Assembly: GCA_036850595.1 (NCBI GenBank)
Contig: CM072153.1
Coordinates: 12,542,169 to 12,606,168 of the forward strand
Direction of reading: 5' to 3'
Length of the DNA stretch: 64,000 nt
DNA from: Rhyacichthys aspro
Taxonomy: Eukaryota; Chordata; Actinopteri; Gobiiformes; Rhyacichthyidae
Translations under genes and position numbers: made by a program
Shown: positions 52,901-64,000 of the stretch, one piece after another
Layout: every line of letters starts with the position of its first letter
Position numbering within the stretch: the stretch's first letter is position 1
Notes under the pieces: generated by a model
Databases searched by the model: none
What the model was told of the DNA's origin: nothing
Seen by the model: only the letters and a program-made list of their open reading frames with translations

Positions 52901-55900
52901 GTGAACAAAATATTCCTCTTGGAAAGAATACAAAAATATCTTAAATTCTGATTTGAAACACATAACCTCTTACAATAGTATTGCATATAAAAAAGTGAAT
53001 GTATATGATGCAGTGTACTTATGATTCGTTATCCTGAACACTCACCCATAGTGTTCTGCTGAGTTAAAGCGTCTTCGTGTTTGAAGGAGTGGTTGGAGAA
53101 CTGCGAACTGTGGTGTGTAGGAGTGTGACTGTAATTACTGGCTCCATCGAAGGCAACTGTGCTGTAACCTGCAACACAGAAACAAACGCATCACGCAAAT
53201 AAGGTCATAGCAAACAGGAGTGTGAAGAGGTCAATGTTGGGTAAAGAAAAAAGTAATCTACATACTACCCTATTATTATTGTTATTCACCTGTCATTGTT
53301 ATTTATTCCAGTGTTTTCTTGTTTGACGTGTCAGGTTGTTCTGCCCAGGGTCTATTCAAACTTAGGGTAACCATATAAATGGTGCTTCTTGTATGATGTG
53401 ATCCTTTTAAACGCCTAAGTCTTTAGATCTATACTTAATACCAAGAATTAAGATGTGATAAATATTTTTGAGAGTTTGCATTCACTGTCATTGTGAATGA
53501 TGTGAAGTGAAACAGTACCATGCTTCACCCACAATGTGGACTAGTGAGGTTGACACTCCAGACCAGACCTGACTCATGACTGACCTAAGGTCATCAGTTC
53601 ACGCTCATAAATCACTCTCCTTCACAAACAGGCTTCATTAATTAAGAGGCAGCACTTTCACTGAAGTTACTCAGAGTTGGTGGGGAGGAGAAAAGTCATT
53701 AAAAAGCCTCATTTATCTTCCACTCACTCTGTGTGACTTTGAAGATAATAGCTTTTGTTGCAGATGTGACAAAAATCAGATTTGTATTTAACTGGAAAAT
53801 AACTTTGCCTAAACTTACTTATATTGCTGTTTTTTATTCAACCATTTTTATAATGCTACCAGTTTGAGGGAAACCATAACAAGAACATAACATAGCTTTA
53901 TATGTTGTAATTTAACGAGAACATTTTATTTTCCAAAATTATATTGAGCAGACTTACACATTGTTACCATTCTTTTTATTGTTTCTATCTATATTTTTGC
54001 TACATGAAAGTGGTTTAAATACGCATACTTTACTGTAATTGATTTATTAAAATTACTATGCGAAACTGATGACAACATGAACTGATTGGAATAAATAAAT
54101 TATAATATGCTTCTACAGTACACAATATAAAACAAATGGGATTATATTTTGAAATATGCTGAACATTATATTATATTTATGATATTATTAATATTTAAAT
54201 ATATGAACTATATATTTTTTATGTGCCATCTGTTCACCATGAGATTTTGGTACCTGTAAGGATTTTGTGTTGTTGAATAAACATGCTGAATAAAATAAAA
54301 AAGATGTTTAAAGCCTAAAAGCGTTTGTACTGAGGGGAACAAGTGTGTGAGTTGATGGTGCAGGCGGGTAGGGGTGATGGTGATGGGACGGTCCCGGTGT
54401 GACCCTGCCCTGCTATCAGTCTACTGTGTGACCTGGGTCCTGCTGTTGGTTTGTTTGTGTGCTCGTCCAGCCTCAGCAGGGAGCAGATAAAACAGGTTAA
54501 GGGTCGGCAAAAAGCTTTGATTGTAATGTTATTCCTAAATTATCTGGTTGATAAGCATGTTATTACTAATTAATCTGTTGGCCGAGCACAAATTCACGAG
54601 CAGGGATTCGGTGAGAAGGCCCAGCAAGATAAGGAGAGTAGATTATAGGAAAGGTAGACTGACGAAATGTAATTACAATAAGTCTTTAATGTCACTATAT
54701 TTAATTTGACCAAAAAGCATACAATTGAGATTATTTGTAATTGCATATTTGTACATTAAAAAAACAGCCATGTATCTTTAGCCATAACTTTTAATTACTT
54801 AGACTGAGCCATTTGCTATCATGCTTTCTGCACATTCCCCAGGTCAGACATTACATTTATCAGTCATACTTTGGGGCCACGCAGGGGTCAGTGAGACAGA
54901 CAGAGCAGCTTTAAAGTATATTCACTCAAAACTGTGATGCTCACAAAATACTTCTGACGTTCCCTTCAAAGTTTAGCTCTCACAACAGAAACTAGTCTGG
55001 ATATTACTGTGGAAACTAGATTTTCAGCTTTAAAGTCAAGTGAAAAATGATTAAGGAGCATCATAAATTTGATCGCATCTATGTATGTAAGTTTTACCAC
55101 CTGTGTAAATTTCCTCACAGAGATTTGATTGTATCGTCTGAAATGCCAGACACTTTTTATTCAGCTAAACTGTGACAGTTGGCTGTTTCTACAATTTATG
55201 TTATTCTATTTAAATTTAGTGTTAATGTGCTAAGTATGCATATTATAAGTAGTTTCATTAAACACTATCGCACAAAACAAGAAACTGCATTAAATGTAAT
55301 GTGTGATTCATTAAAATGAATATTCCTCGGCTGAGGTCTTTCTAACCAAAGACTAAGGGCAGACTTGTGTGTGCCAACATAGCAACTACATTTATCTTAT
55401 TATCTACATTTTTGTGTTAGTGCTGACATAAAAGCTGGATTCTTATATAATTATCTCCGTTGAAATTGTTTGACCTAAAAGACCTTTTGCTTTTTTTCAT
55501 TTGTATATTCATGATAAAAAGATGAATATTCATTTTTATGGTCAGATAGGAGACCACCAAGTGCCTCTGGCATTTTTAAAAAATACCTAAATAATATACA
55601 AACTTTAAAAGACCTTACTTTATTTTAGAGCTTGCTCTAATTAAAATAAATGAATTGAAATAAGCAACTTTGTAGTGCCACAATCTCATGTATTTAAATA
55701 CAGTGAAGCATTATTTTACAGTGCTCCTATTCTCTTTTTGTTTTAGAATTAAATACCGTTTTTAAAATTTAATTTACAGGCCTCTGAATGGATTTTTCAC
55801 ACTATACTTGACACACTTGACAATTCCATTAGCTCAGTGTAATTGTCTGGTTAACATGTTGCCGCTCTTATGGAGCCAAATAACACCTGAGAGCCAAAAC

Positions 55901-56910
55901 GCTAGACAAGATATACGCAAAGCTTTTATTCAACATAAAATACTAAAAGTATTTTTTGTCATTTTAATTTCAGAACTCACTCATAAGTAACTTGTGTTTA
56001 AATACAACTGAGACCCCTCTAATCTTTATGAATGAATGCATTCAGTAGCACCTAGCCTTTAAAACATTACACCAACAACTGAATTAGAACAATTGAAATA
56101 GCTGCGCCTCTACAAGCTAACACTGAATGAACTGATTTTCTTTTTTTTTTTTCAAACTGTTAATTTTGTATTTTAAAAGCTATATTCTAGAAAGATACTT
56201 GAGTCTATATTTTTTTATAATTAGACTTTCACATTGACTCAAGTAATATTATACACTTTTCCATACTCCATTGAAAAAGTGTTTCCTTTCAATGATAATA
56301 TTTTTTAATTGAATAAAATACACTTTTTTGATTACAGTGACGTGATTCTGTTATCATAACAGATAACTGTCATTTTGAGGCTTGATGTTAAAGACCTGAC
56401 TTCAGACGGTCCCAAAACATCTGAGCGGACTGAGCCTAAAGTCCTACCTGTCTGGTTGCGGGGCGCTGACTGCGTGTCCATGCAGTTGGTCAGGTAAGGA
56501 GGGCTGCTGAACATCCTGCTCGGGGGCTGGTGATGGTGGGGAGCAGTAACAGACGGAGCTTGGCTCGGCGGTGGAGGCCCCCCAAATGCCGCCCCATACC
56601 TGCACGCCCCAGTCCCTGTGAACTGTCCCGAGAAGTGCACGGTGAAGGCACTCAGGCCACAGTGAGGGTCTGTGTCATGGTGGTGCGGGTCACTGGTGGT
56701 GCCCCAGCTGGGCTCCTGTTTGATGAAGGAGTGCGGTCCCAGGGAGCTGTGGGGCGCACCCAGAGAGGAGTAAGGTGAAGCCGCCGTGTGGAAGTCCAAG
56801 ACGGGGGCCCACTGAGGGGCTGAGCTCACCGGCAGAGGGGGGCACCCGGGGCTAGGGCCCGCTGGGAGCGGGGTCAGCAGGGAGTTCAGGTCACGGACAT
56901 CTGAACTCAT
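43994..56910 (-). CDS. wt1: Wilms tumour 1 zinc-finger transcription factor
   Basis: WT1 is a nuclear regulator of kidney, gonad and heart-lining development. Minus-strand exons: 56910-56448, 53168-53046, 51760-51658, 49341-49258, 47611-47512, 45347-45203, 44830-44741, 44396-44313 (or to 44304), 44115-43994; in phase, giving 437 or 440 aa. The N-terminus MSSDVRDLNSLLTPLPAGPS, SAPQWAPVLDFH, HSFIKQEPSWG and LSAFTVHFSGQFTGTGACRYG match the WT1 repression region. Four C2H2 fingers follow: [57 protein letters not shown] and CRWPNCQKKFARSDELVRHH. The 9-nt KTS alternative donor is present between fingers 3 and 4. Exon 4 joins exon 6 in frame, with no mammalian 17-residue exon 5. The His/Pro stretch near residue 130 is expanded. 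Teleosts keep wt1a and wt1b; I cannot decide which this is. Confidence 0.96.
48277..48305. repeat. (AT)n microsatellite
   Basis: A short TATATA tract lies in the wt1 intron between exons 6 and 4. Confidence 0.7.
52100..52220 (-). mobile_element. tRNA-derived SINE remnant
   Basis: On the minus strand a tRNA-like A box (GGTTCATCTGGTAGAGCTC) is followed by GGTTTGATTAC as B box, and then TTTGCTCCATGTTATTGCC. The last part resembles the body of a fish SINE whose consensus, from memory, reads like CTTTGCTGCATGTCATTCCC. It lies in the wt1 intron between exons 2 and 3. Confidence 0.5.
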
Positions 56911-57125
56911 CGTGACAAACTCGGGTTGAAGCTCAAATATTTTCAATGTTGCGTCTTCGTTTTAAACACCTAGTAAATAGCGTGTCTCTATCCAGTTTTT
57001 CCTTTACATTTGGAAGTCGAGCTATAGTTTACCAGTCAAACACTACGAGATCTCTGAAGCCCAAATGATGTCCCAACTTTTGACGGCAGTTACAGAAGCA
57101 GAAGTAAAGAGGCTGTGTTCCTCAC

Positions 57126-57368
57126 CGGTTCACCGTTTTCTTCCAGTGTCCTGAACGAGAGATGGGGTCCATTGAAGGAGGAGAGAGGGTCCTGCTCTGA
57201 GCGGTGTCTGTGAATGGACAAGGAGGAGTGGAGGAGTGAGGAGGAGTAGCCCACTTTTCCCTCCACACTCCCGTCCCACATGTCAGGGTGCGTGTATGTG
57301 CCGCGATGAGGCTCAGGGGTGGAGTCAGAGGTGATGAAGGACAGAAGCCCTCACACTCCATTCATTTA
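57126..57368 (-). other. Possible upstream wt1 untranslated exon
   Basis: On the minus strand a block of higher GC content is bounded by an acceptor (GTTCAGTGTACAG, exon from about 57368) and a donor (GAACCG/GTGAGG, exon end 57126). It holds an ORF starting MECEGFCPSS, which does not join the wt1 frame in any way I can find. It lies about 220 bases upstream of the wt1 ATG and may be 5' UTR, part of an antisense or long RNA, or chance. Confidence 0.3.
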
Positions 57369-58135
57369 CTGTACACTGAACAGACACACAATGTTATTAC
57401 AATGAGTCAAATATGACAATATAAAATCTGTCGGCAGGTTATTTATTATCTTCACCATTTTGGAAGAATATGCACATGCCATGTCATGTGAGGCCAATAA
57501 TAAAATATTTTTTATTTCAATTATTTTTTTAAGACAAATGATTCAGAAATAAATGTAAAATTATTTTTTTAAACGGAGTTTATCAGTATATCAGCGGAGG
57601 AACAAATCATTTAAGGCCCGGCCATAGACATCAATCACTTAATAAATGAAACGTGCTGCTGATTTTCTCTTCTTTTTTGTCTTTTACACAATACTTTTTT
57701 ACTGAATTATTCTAAATGATTTTATTTCTCTTCATAGTGTCTTGTTTTATCCTTGCACAGGCTAAATGCGAGCAAATAGATACAGTTAAGGTTAAATCAA
57801 GCGTCTCAGCTGCGGACGCACGGCACGCTGGACGATAAATCTTTTTTTCCCTCCAGGGTTCAAGGCCTAACCCACGTACAATCCTTACAGAAAAGTGATT
57901 CACACGTTTTTTTTCCAAGCGTGAAATAACACATTAAACTTTTTTTTTCAGCACATTTAACTGGATATTAAACAAGGTCACAAAATATACTGATTTAGAA
58001 AAGAGCAGCATCTGACACGAACTGACAGAAAGGGAATAAAACGTAGACATAGAAATAACAATAATTATTATTATTTGCCAATTATTTTTATTATTAACGT
58101 TATAATAGAATGTGTGTTATTAATTATTAGCTTAC

Positions 58136-58209
58136 TCGTTTTCGTGTTTGCTGCAGTGATAAATGGCCCCATCGTCTTCGTTTATTAGCCTGCATCTGTT
58201 GCTCGCATC
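58136..58209 (-). other. Possible upstream wt1 exon
   Basis: The minus strand reads TCTTCCAG/GATGCGAGC to AAAACGA/GTAAGC, a 74-base block with good splice sites and an open frame (DASNRCRLINEDDGAIYHCS). Joining it to the block at 57126-57368 meets stops, so if real it is probably non-coding leader. Confidence 0.3.
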
Positions 58210-58529
58210 CTGGAAGACAGAATAAAAGAAAAGCTCCATTTTGTTGCAGTTTAATTCATATTTTAATACTGACTAAATGCAGACTTGACCTCCAAACAGT
58301 AGGCCTACCTTTGGCCTCTAAAATAATGTTACAAGCCCCCCTTTATCTGTAGCTAGCCCTCATTAAGCTAGTTTTAGTTACTAGCATAAAGCCTGTCTAG
58401 ATTTTGTTCAAGGCCTTAGACGATACACTTTAACACGCTTAAACGGCTTATTAACTGACCTTATTACAACACGTGGTCATTGAAAACTACTTAAAATCTG
58501 TCCCTTTAGAGCATTTTGGGTTAGCTCAC

Positions 58530-58620
58530 CTGTGCGTCCCAAACCAGTCCAAAGCGGGCTATTGCTGTCGCCGCGGAGAGGCCTCATTTTCTGATGTGAT
58601 TAAAGCGGGCCACACGAGGC
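58530..58620 (-). other. Possible far-upstream first exon end
   Basis: A donor (GCACAG/GTGAGC) on the minus strand at 58530/58529 closes a GC- and CpG-richer block. With the two downstream blocks it would make a three-exon leader. The start is not defined. Confidence 0.25.
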
Positions 58621-58699
58621 TCCAATGAAGTGTTTATCTCCATAATTTAAGCAGGTGTAAAGTATTAGGACAAAGATGTAGAAATATGAGGGAGAGAGG

Positions 58700-60125
58700 A
58701 GGACAACTATGATAAAGCACACGGAGAGCTCATCACTAAAGCGAGCGTACGCGCTATACCTGCCCTGAATCTATATATCATGTAATAAAAGCGCACGTTC
58801 TTACAAGACAATAGCTGTATATTCTTTTGATATCATCTTTATTTTAGTTAGAGTATCTCGCCAACTGTTATGTGTGTAAGCTCCTTGATCTTTCGTGGCC
58901 ACAGATGTGCGTGTCTTTTAATAAAGGTTACAGTGACACAGCGTGGACTTGGCTCTTCACAATAAAATGACGCAATGTGTAAACGTCAGCGACGCTCTCC
59001 GGATTTGGGTTTGCTGGCGGACAGGAAGACCAAATATGGGCAAAAAACCCACTTACAAACAATTGGAATATATTAAAATACATTTTTATATTTATGAAGG
59101 AGAAAAGGAGTAATTTATTTTTCATTAATTCTTCCATACTATCTGTTTTAATACAAACAATACAGTTTTATAATAATTTTCAAAACAATATTTGTAAAGC
59201 TGTCCTGGAGTGTGTTGTCCTTGAGCTGTGCGGCTGCCTCTGATCTAAGACTGTAAGACTGTAGGCCTGTTCAGGGTTATCTTTCTTTGGCTGACACTCC
59301 TGTATTAACCAGCTGTCTTGTGTCCATGGAAACATGCACTCAACCACTCTGACACATATTCTGCATCTAACATTTATTCCTGAGAATCTATTTCCAAAAA
59401 AACATGGACAAAATGTTGAAAATCATTATGTCAAAGAAAGAAAACATAACAAAGTCAACACAAAGGAAATGAGCCGAAACGGAAACAGCGTCTGCAAAGC
59501 CTCTGGGACGGATTTTTCTCTGGGACAAAAAGACATAAGATGAAGTTCAGTCAAAACTATTAACTGAACGGCTTTTCCAACTGTCTGAGCACTAATGTGT
59601 TTGTATTTCCCTTTTCTTATTTGGTTTCTCATTGAAGGTGAATATCGAGCCAAAAATGGTGGCAAAGCTCCACTGCAGTCACTTGAAAACACACACACAC
59701 ACGCACACGCACACAAATAAAGTGGATTTTCCCCTTTTTAGTTGAAGTGCCCACTCAGCGCTTTTCTTTCCATCATGCATCTCAATTTGTTTTCACACAG
59801 GAGATACAGACAGTTGTTGTCTGTTCATGTCATGGTCTTATGGAAATAACATCACTTTATGGTATTATGTATAATATGTATGTGCGAGTGTGATGCTGCA
59901 CAGACCTCAGTAAAGAAAGCCAAAGAAGAATGAAGAATACGTGTTTAAGAAATACTGCAAGAATTGGATATCTAGCATCGAATCTTGTTACAACGTCAAT
60001 ATTTCTCTACAGTGCATTTTTATGGCACAAAAGATTGCAAAATATCCAAGTGGTGCTGTTTTCATTAAACTGAAAAATTAAAAAATTATCCATTGTGACA
60101 GCAAGCTAACAAACATTTTCTGTAG
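58700..60125. other. Non-coding stretch
   Basis: It is AT-rich with an AC microsatellite at 59689-59716. Short open frames at 58974-59090 and 59334-59543 on the plus strand show no recognisable family and no convincing splice pattern. Confidence 0.4.
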
Positions 60126-61276
60126 GTGTTTACACTCAGCCAAGTCAGAGGGATTACAGATGAGTTTGCCAGCACAGTTGTGGCAGCCATTGTTGATGCT
60201 TACGTTGCGTCACAGCTGCTCTCTGTGGTGAGTCTGTAAAATGTTGCCTCAAAGAGCTAACTCTTTCCTACAACTACTCCTAATCACTCAATTACATAAA
60301 GTAAAAAGTATGTTTCAGCAAATTCACTTTTTAAAGTACAGTTTTCTTAAAAAAGTAGTGTCACTTGTAACTATCCTGAGCTAGTCCTGAGTGTGTTAAA
60401 TTGATGAGCAGAGATAGATGGTGACTTCACCATCTGGAAATCTAGTCTGGCTCTCCCTGCGCAAAGAACTGCTGACCCATGATTCAACTTTTCAACTCGA
60501 CGAGGAACACTGAGAGACGAGGTACGGAAGAGAGAAGGAGGGGCTGGAGGGGAGCGCTGTTAAAAGTGCATGTCGTGAGGTAAAGAATCAGTGTCGGACC
60601 ACTTTGTTCAGCCGGCAACAAGAGGACCTAAAAACAAATAGATAAACAACACATATACATACATACATACATACAAACAAGTGTCTGATTGTTGTTCTGT
60701 GTGTTAATGGTTTATGATGTTTCCAGCAGAGCTAGACATGTTGGAAAAAATGTAGTGTTAATGAAAATTAAATCTGGGTGAGCAACATAATAACAATGAT
60801 ATAGTATAGATATCAGATTTTTAAAAATGCCTAGATGTCTAGACTAAACATGTGACTCATTTTAGTGAAAGCTTTAATAAAATCCCTGGAGAATCTTTGG
60901 GTGCAATATAAATCATACATTTTCTTTTTTTTTTTTTTTTGGTAAATGATAATCTAATAACAGGATATCAAATTGAACAGCATGGGTTTGACACCCAAGA
61001 ATGTTTGTTGTGTGTGCTTTTTGATAAATGTTCTCTGATCACCACCTCTGATCCATCATGATAAGGCTGGTGATCTGTGATAGACTGAGAAAACAGGTCA
61101 AAACAGGTCAACAAAAAGCCATGTTTAATAGTATTTTCTTTATCTTTCTTTTTATTGTAGTCTTATTGTAAAAACTCGTCTTCATGAATGCACCAAAATC
61201 GCACTCACAGAAACATGGCCGCCTGCCGTCCCAGAGGAGCACTCAAACATCTGACCAGTCGCCCAATCTGGTCTGA
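60126..61276 (+). CDS. Unidentified protein, two terminal exons (partial)
   Basis: I do not recognise this gene. Exon 60126-60227 (102 bases, phase 0 at both ends) lies between an acceptor (CATTTTCTGTAG) and a donor (GTG/GTGAGT) and reads ITDEFASTVVAAIVDAYVAS in its core. In the same frame, after acceptor ATCGCACTCACAG, exon 61211-61276 adds KHGRLPSQRSTQTSDQSPNL, one Val and a TGA stop. AATAAA-type sequence follows near 61567. The core is an amphipathic helix with paired hydrophobics every three to four residues, a pattern seen in A-kinase anchoring helices, but that is only a resemblance. Upstream exons were not found, and a chance match is possible. Confidence 0.4.
60651..60675. repeat. (CATA)n microsatellite
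   Basis: A short tetranucleotide tract lies in the intron between the two unidentified plus-strand exons. Confidence 0.7.
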
Positions 61277-64000
61277 AGATTGATGGGCCCCATGGCCAAT
61301 GGAACACATTCCTGCTCTACGAACAACAAATTATCTTCAAATGAAAACTCCACTACCTTACCCCCAGTGCTTTCTCTGGATACACAACGATTTCAGTGAC
61401 CTGGGGAATATTTTGTTTTTCCATACGTGGCTGACTGAGGTTAAAGTAGAGCTTCTCGTAACTTAGGACTGCATCACTGTCAGTAAAAAAACTGTAAAAA
61501 ACTCTTGTCATTTTCTTTGTACAGTTAAAATAATTTGTAGGCTGGAGATATTAAATATTTCTTATAATAAAAAGCACATTTTTAGTCTGGGCTCAGTTTC
61601 ATAATCGTATGAGATTGTAAGGTACACTTGACATCACTATATCAAGTCATTTTGGAATACACATATTGAATTCAGATTCATTCACTATGGTCAATATTGA
61701 GTAATGAATTACATGGATGTCTTTGAATGGTAGGTGTCAAGAGAGAACCACTGTACAATGAAAAAGACAGCACACAGGCAGGAAGTTCATACAAAGTAAA
61801 ATGACAGATTTCTCATCTGGACCTACAGAAAAGTGAAATAAGTGTCAGATTAAGACAGAAGAAAATATGGATTATATTGTGGTGTCTTTCAAAGGCAGCT
61901 CTCAATACTGCGTCAGTCTCTTTGCCCACTGGGTCTCTTTGGGGCTGATGTGCCCCCTCTGTCCACCTGCATGGACCCTCTTTTTATGTGCTTCCCAACT
62001 CTTGCTTTTTGACTGATATAAATCAACCCAGTGACACTTATGTAGTGCTGAATTTACCCTAAAGAATTGTTTCAATTGTTAAAATGCAATGCAACGGAGA
62101 AAGACATCAATATACCTATAAAACTCCAGTAGTTGGATGTGCTTTACAGAACTAAGCAAAGCGCTGTAGTGTCCAGAAAAGATATCACACAGGATTATGA
62201 GGCATAATGAGCTACTGGAATTAACAAGACCAAGTGTTTTAGGAGGTGATGGGACACTTTGAATTTTGGAGTTAGCTCAGAGCGTGCTGGCGAACATTCT
62301 CGGTATGATAACACAGATAAGGAGTCAGGATAATGGGATGTATTAGGTAAGAAGTCAAATCCAATTCATGCCTATAAACACAAGAAATAGCAGAGTTTTT
62401 GTTACTAACAAAAGGTAAATTCAGTAGTGAAGGAGTGTTAAGTACAGTAAACAAACACAAACCTAAACACACAGGTCACATGTGACTCGTCGGGTTTTTC
62501 AGGCTCAGAAAACATGAAGCAGCGAAACAGTAGTGTTTTTTCTCTACAGTCAGCATTTTATTGTATTTGGTGACCTGTCACTAGTTCACAAAACATAAAT
62601 GTTCCTGCCAAACTCTAACCAAGCTTTTTTTCCCTACTCAGCATGATAATAAATAGGTCTAAGTGTTGATGTCATGACCTTCGACCTCAAAATAATGTTT
62701 TCTTTGGTCTCAAATTTACAACCAGAGTGGACAGAGGTGCTCAGCACAAACACAGGTGGTGAACTAAAATGACCCAGACATGTGAATGTTTTATCTCTGA
62801 GATGATGAAGACGCAGTGCAAATAAAAGGGCATGCTTTATAGGGCTCAGTCTGAGTTAGAGTAAATGGGACTGCATCCAAACTAAGTAAATTGTGGTACT
62901 ATCATCTTATTACATGCATACTTTGGTATTCAGACCATAAATACTTAAATCAAATGCAAACACAAATGTACAATGAAACAAGTTTTAAATAACTCAGTAG
63001 AGAACAGTAGACCATTAATCATAATTATTATGCGTTTTATTTATGCAGTTGTGTGTAGCCCATTTCAAATGATGTTTTTAGAAATGGCAATCACAGTTTA
63101 TTTCATTGTGTAAATAAAAAATGTTTGATGATGTTGCCTGAGGTGTAGAAAGTTTGTTAAAAAACACAAAAACTGCCTGTCACTGCTTAGTCACTGCATA
63201 GACAATAAACAAAATCTGTTCTAATAGGTTTTATTCTATATGTGTGACACTGAAACACAAGTAATAATCAGTCACAATGATTTCCTGTGCTTTTGTGGAA
63301 ATGTGGATGTTTCGTCAGATGTGAAAGAGAGAGCAGACACAAACTGAGAGAGACACACATGATGTTGGCTTGCTGTCAGCTTTAGAAGATAGCTTAAAGT
63401 AAATTACGTTCCGGCCAGGGAAGGCAATACCTCAAAGATACTATCTGTGTCTGTGAGCAGACGGCTGAATGTCCAGATTATTATGTAGCATATCTACATA
63501 TATTTCAGAGGTGAACACCACAGTGTCACAAATCACAGTGCTCAGCTTCATGTCCAGTCAGCAACAGAAAACTCAGACACAATCTGAAGTTGTAGAAGTA
63601 AAAATGAAATCCAAACAATTGAACTCTTTGGGGATGCAGTAAAAATAAAGTGTGTTGTCACCCATTTCGTTAATGGGAGGCTTTGAAGCTCATCTTCTGA
63701 AACATTTATGACACTATGTAGTTTATGAAGACAAATGTTAACATATTTGGAAAAAAGTCAGGAAGTGAAAACCATCATGGTCCAAAAGTTAGCTGTTGCT
63801 AGATACCACAATGTTATAAGGATCACAAAAGATCATAAAGTATGAATGAAACTCATCTAGTTTGACATTAGAACTTAAAATGTAGTCATTTATCCAAAAA
63901 GGCAGTGTAGTATCTCTCTCAGTTGAAGAAAGTGACAATGCTAATCATTTTCCCTTAAGTGACACAATAAGAGAATACAATGAGATTAAAATTCAAACTG
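61277..64000. other. Non-coding to the window end
   Basis: It is AT-rich DNA with scattered A and T runs. I see no convincing exon, RNA gene or recognisable transposon. AATAAA-like sites near 61567 could end the plus-strand transcript above. Confidence 0.4.

Noticed and set aside
56911..56946. N-terminal extension of wt1 from an upstream TTG, by analogy to the mammalian CUG start
   Set aside because: Only 12 codons, with in-frame stops just upstream; no CTG in good context. The ATG at 56910 matches the family start (MxSDVRDLN).
58974..59090. Short plus-strand ORF MCKRQRRSPDLG as first exon of the unknown gene
   Set aside because: No convincing donor with a phase that fits exon 60126, and no conservation information.
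59334..59543. 69-codon plus-strand ORF near the unidentified exons
   Set aside because: Composition looks random (Lys/Asn/His-rich), with no splice donor in frame.

Overview
The window looks like teleost fish nuclear DNA. Genes are split into short exons with GT-AG introns, the intergenic DNA is AT-rich with many microsatellites, there are decayed LINE and tRNA-SINE copies, and the predicted proteins match vertebrate families. No bacterial or viral gene block is present. I assembled exons by hand from reading frame, splice sites and remembered family sequences. No alignment was run.

Layout from left to right: (1) + strand, the 3' part of a fatty acid 2-hydroxylase gene (fa2h, exons 2-7 at 4762-9048; the cytochrome b5 first exon lies outside). 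(2) + strand, a complete anoctamin-10 type gene (ano10, coding 13315-18947, about 689 aa), preceded by a likely 5' exon with an upstream ORF. (3) - strand, a SNRK-type AMPK-related kinase (coding 30859 back to 21797, about 571 aa), transcribed from a CpG-rich promoter near 32.2-32.56 kb and tail-to-tail with ano10. (4) - strand, a 23-exon small HERC E3 ubiquitin ligase (coding 39232 back to 33337, about 1006 aa) of the HERC3/5/6 type, with interferon-response-like elements just upstream. (5) - strand, a complete Wilms tumour 1 gene (wt1, coding 56910 back to 43994, 437/440 aa), with the KTS alternative donor kept and mammalian exon 5 absent. (6) 57-64 kb, mostly non-coding, with possible untranslated wt1 exons on the - strand and an unidentified two-exon coding tail on the + strand.

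The genes do not form one pathway. From memory, fa2h maps to human 16q, ano10-SNRK are neighbours on human 3p22, small HERCs are on 4q and WT1 is on 11p, so the fish block mixes several ancestral segments. The points most worth checking are the unidentified + strand exons at 60.1-61.3 kb, the SNRK-like kinase without a UBA domain, the ISRE/X-box cluster in front of the HERC gene, and the putative upstream wt1 exons.
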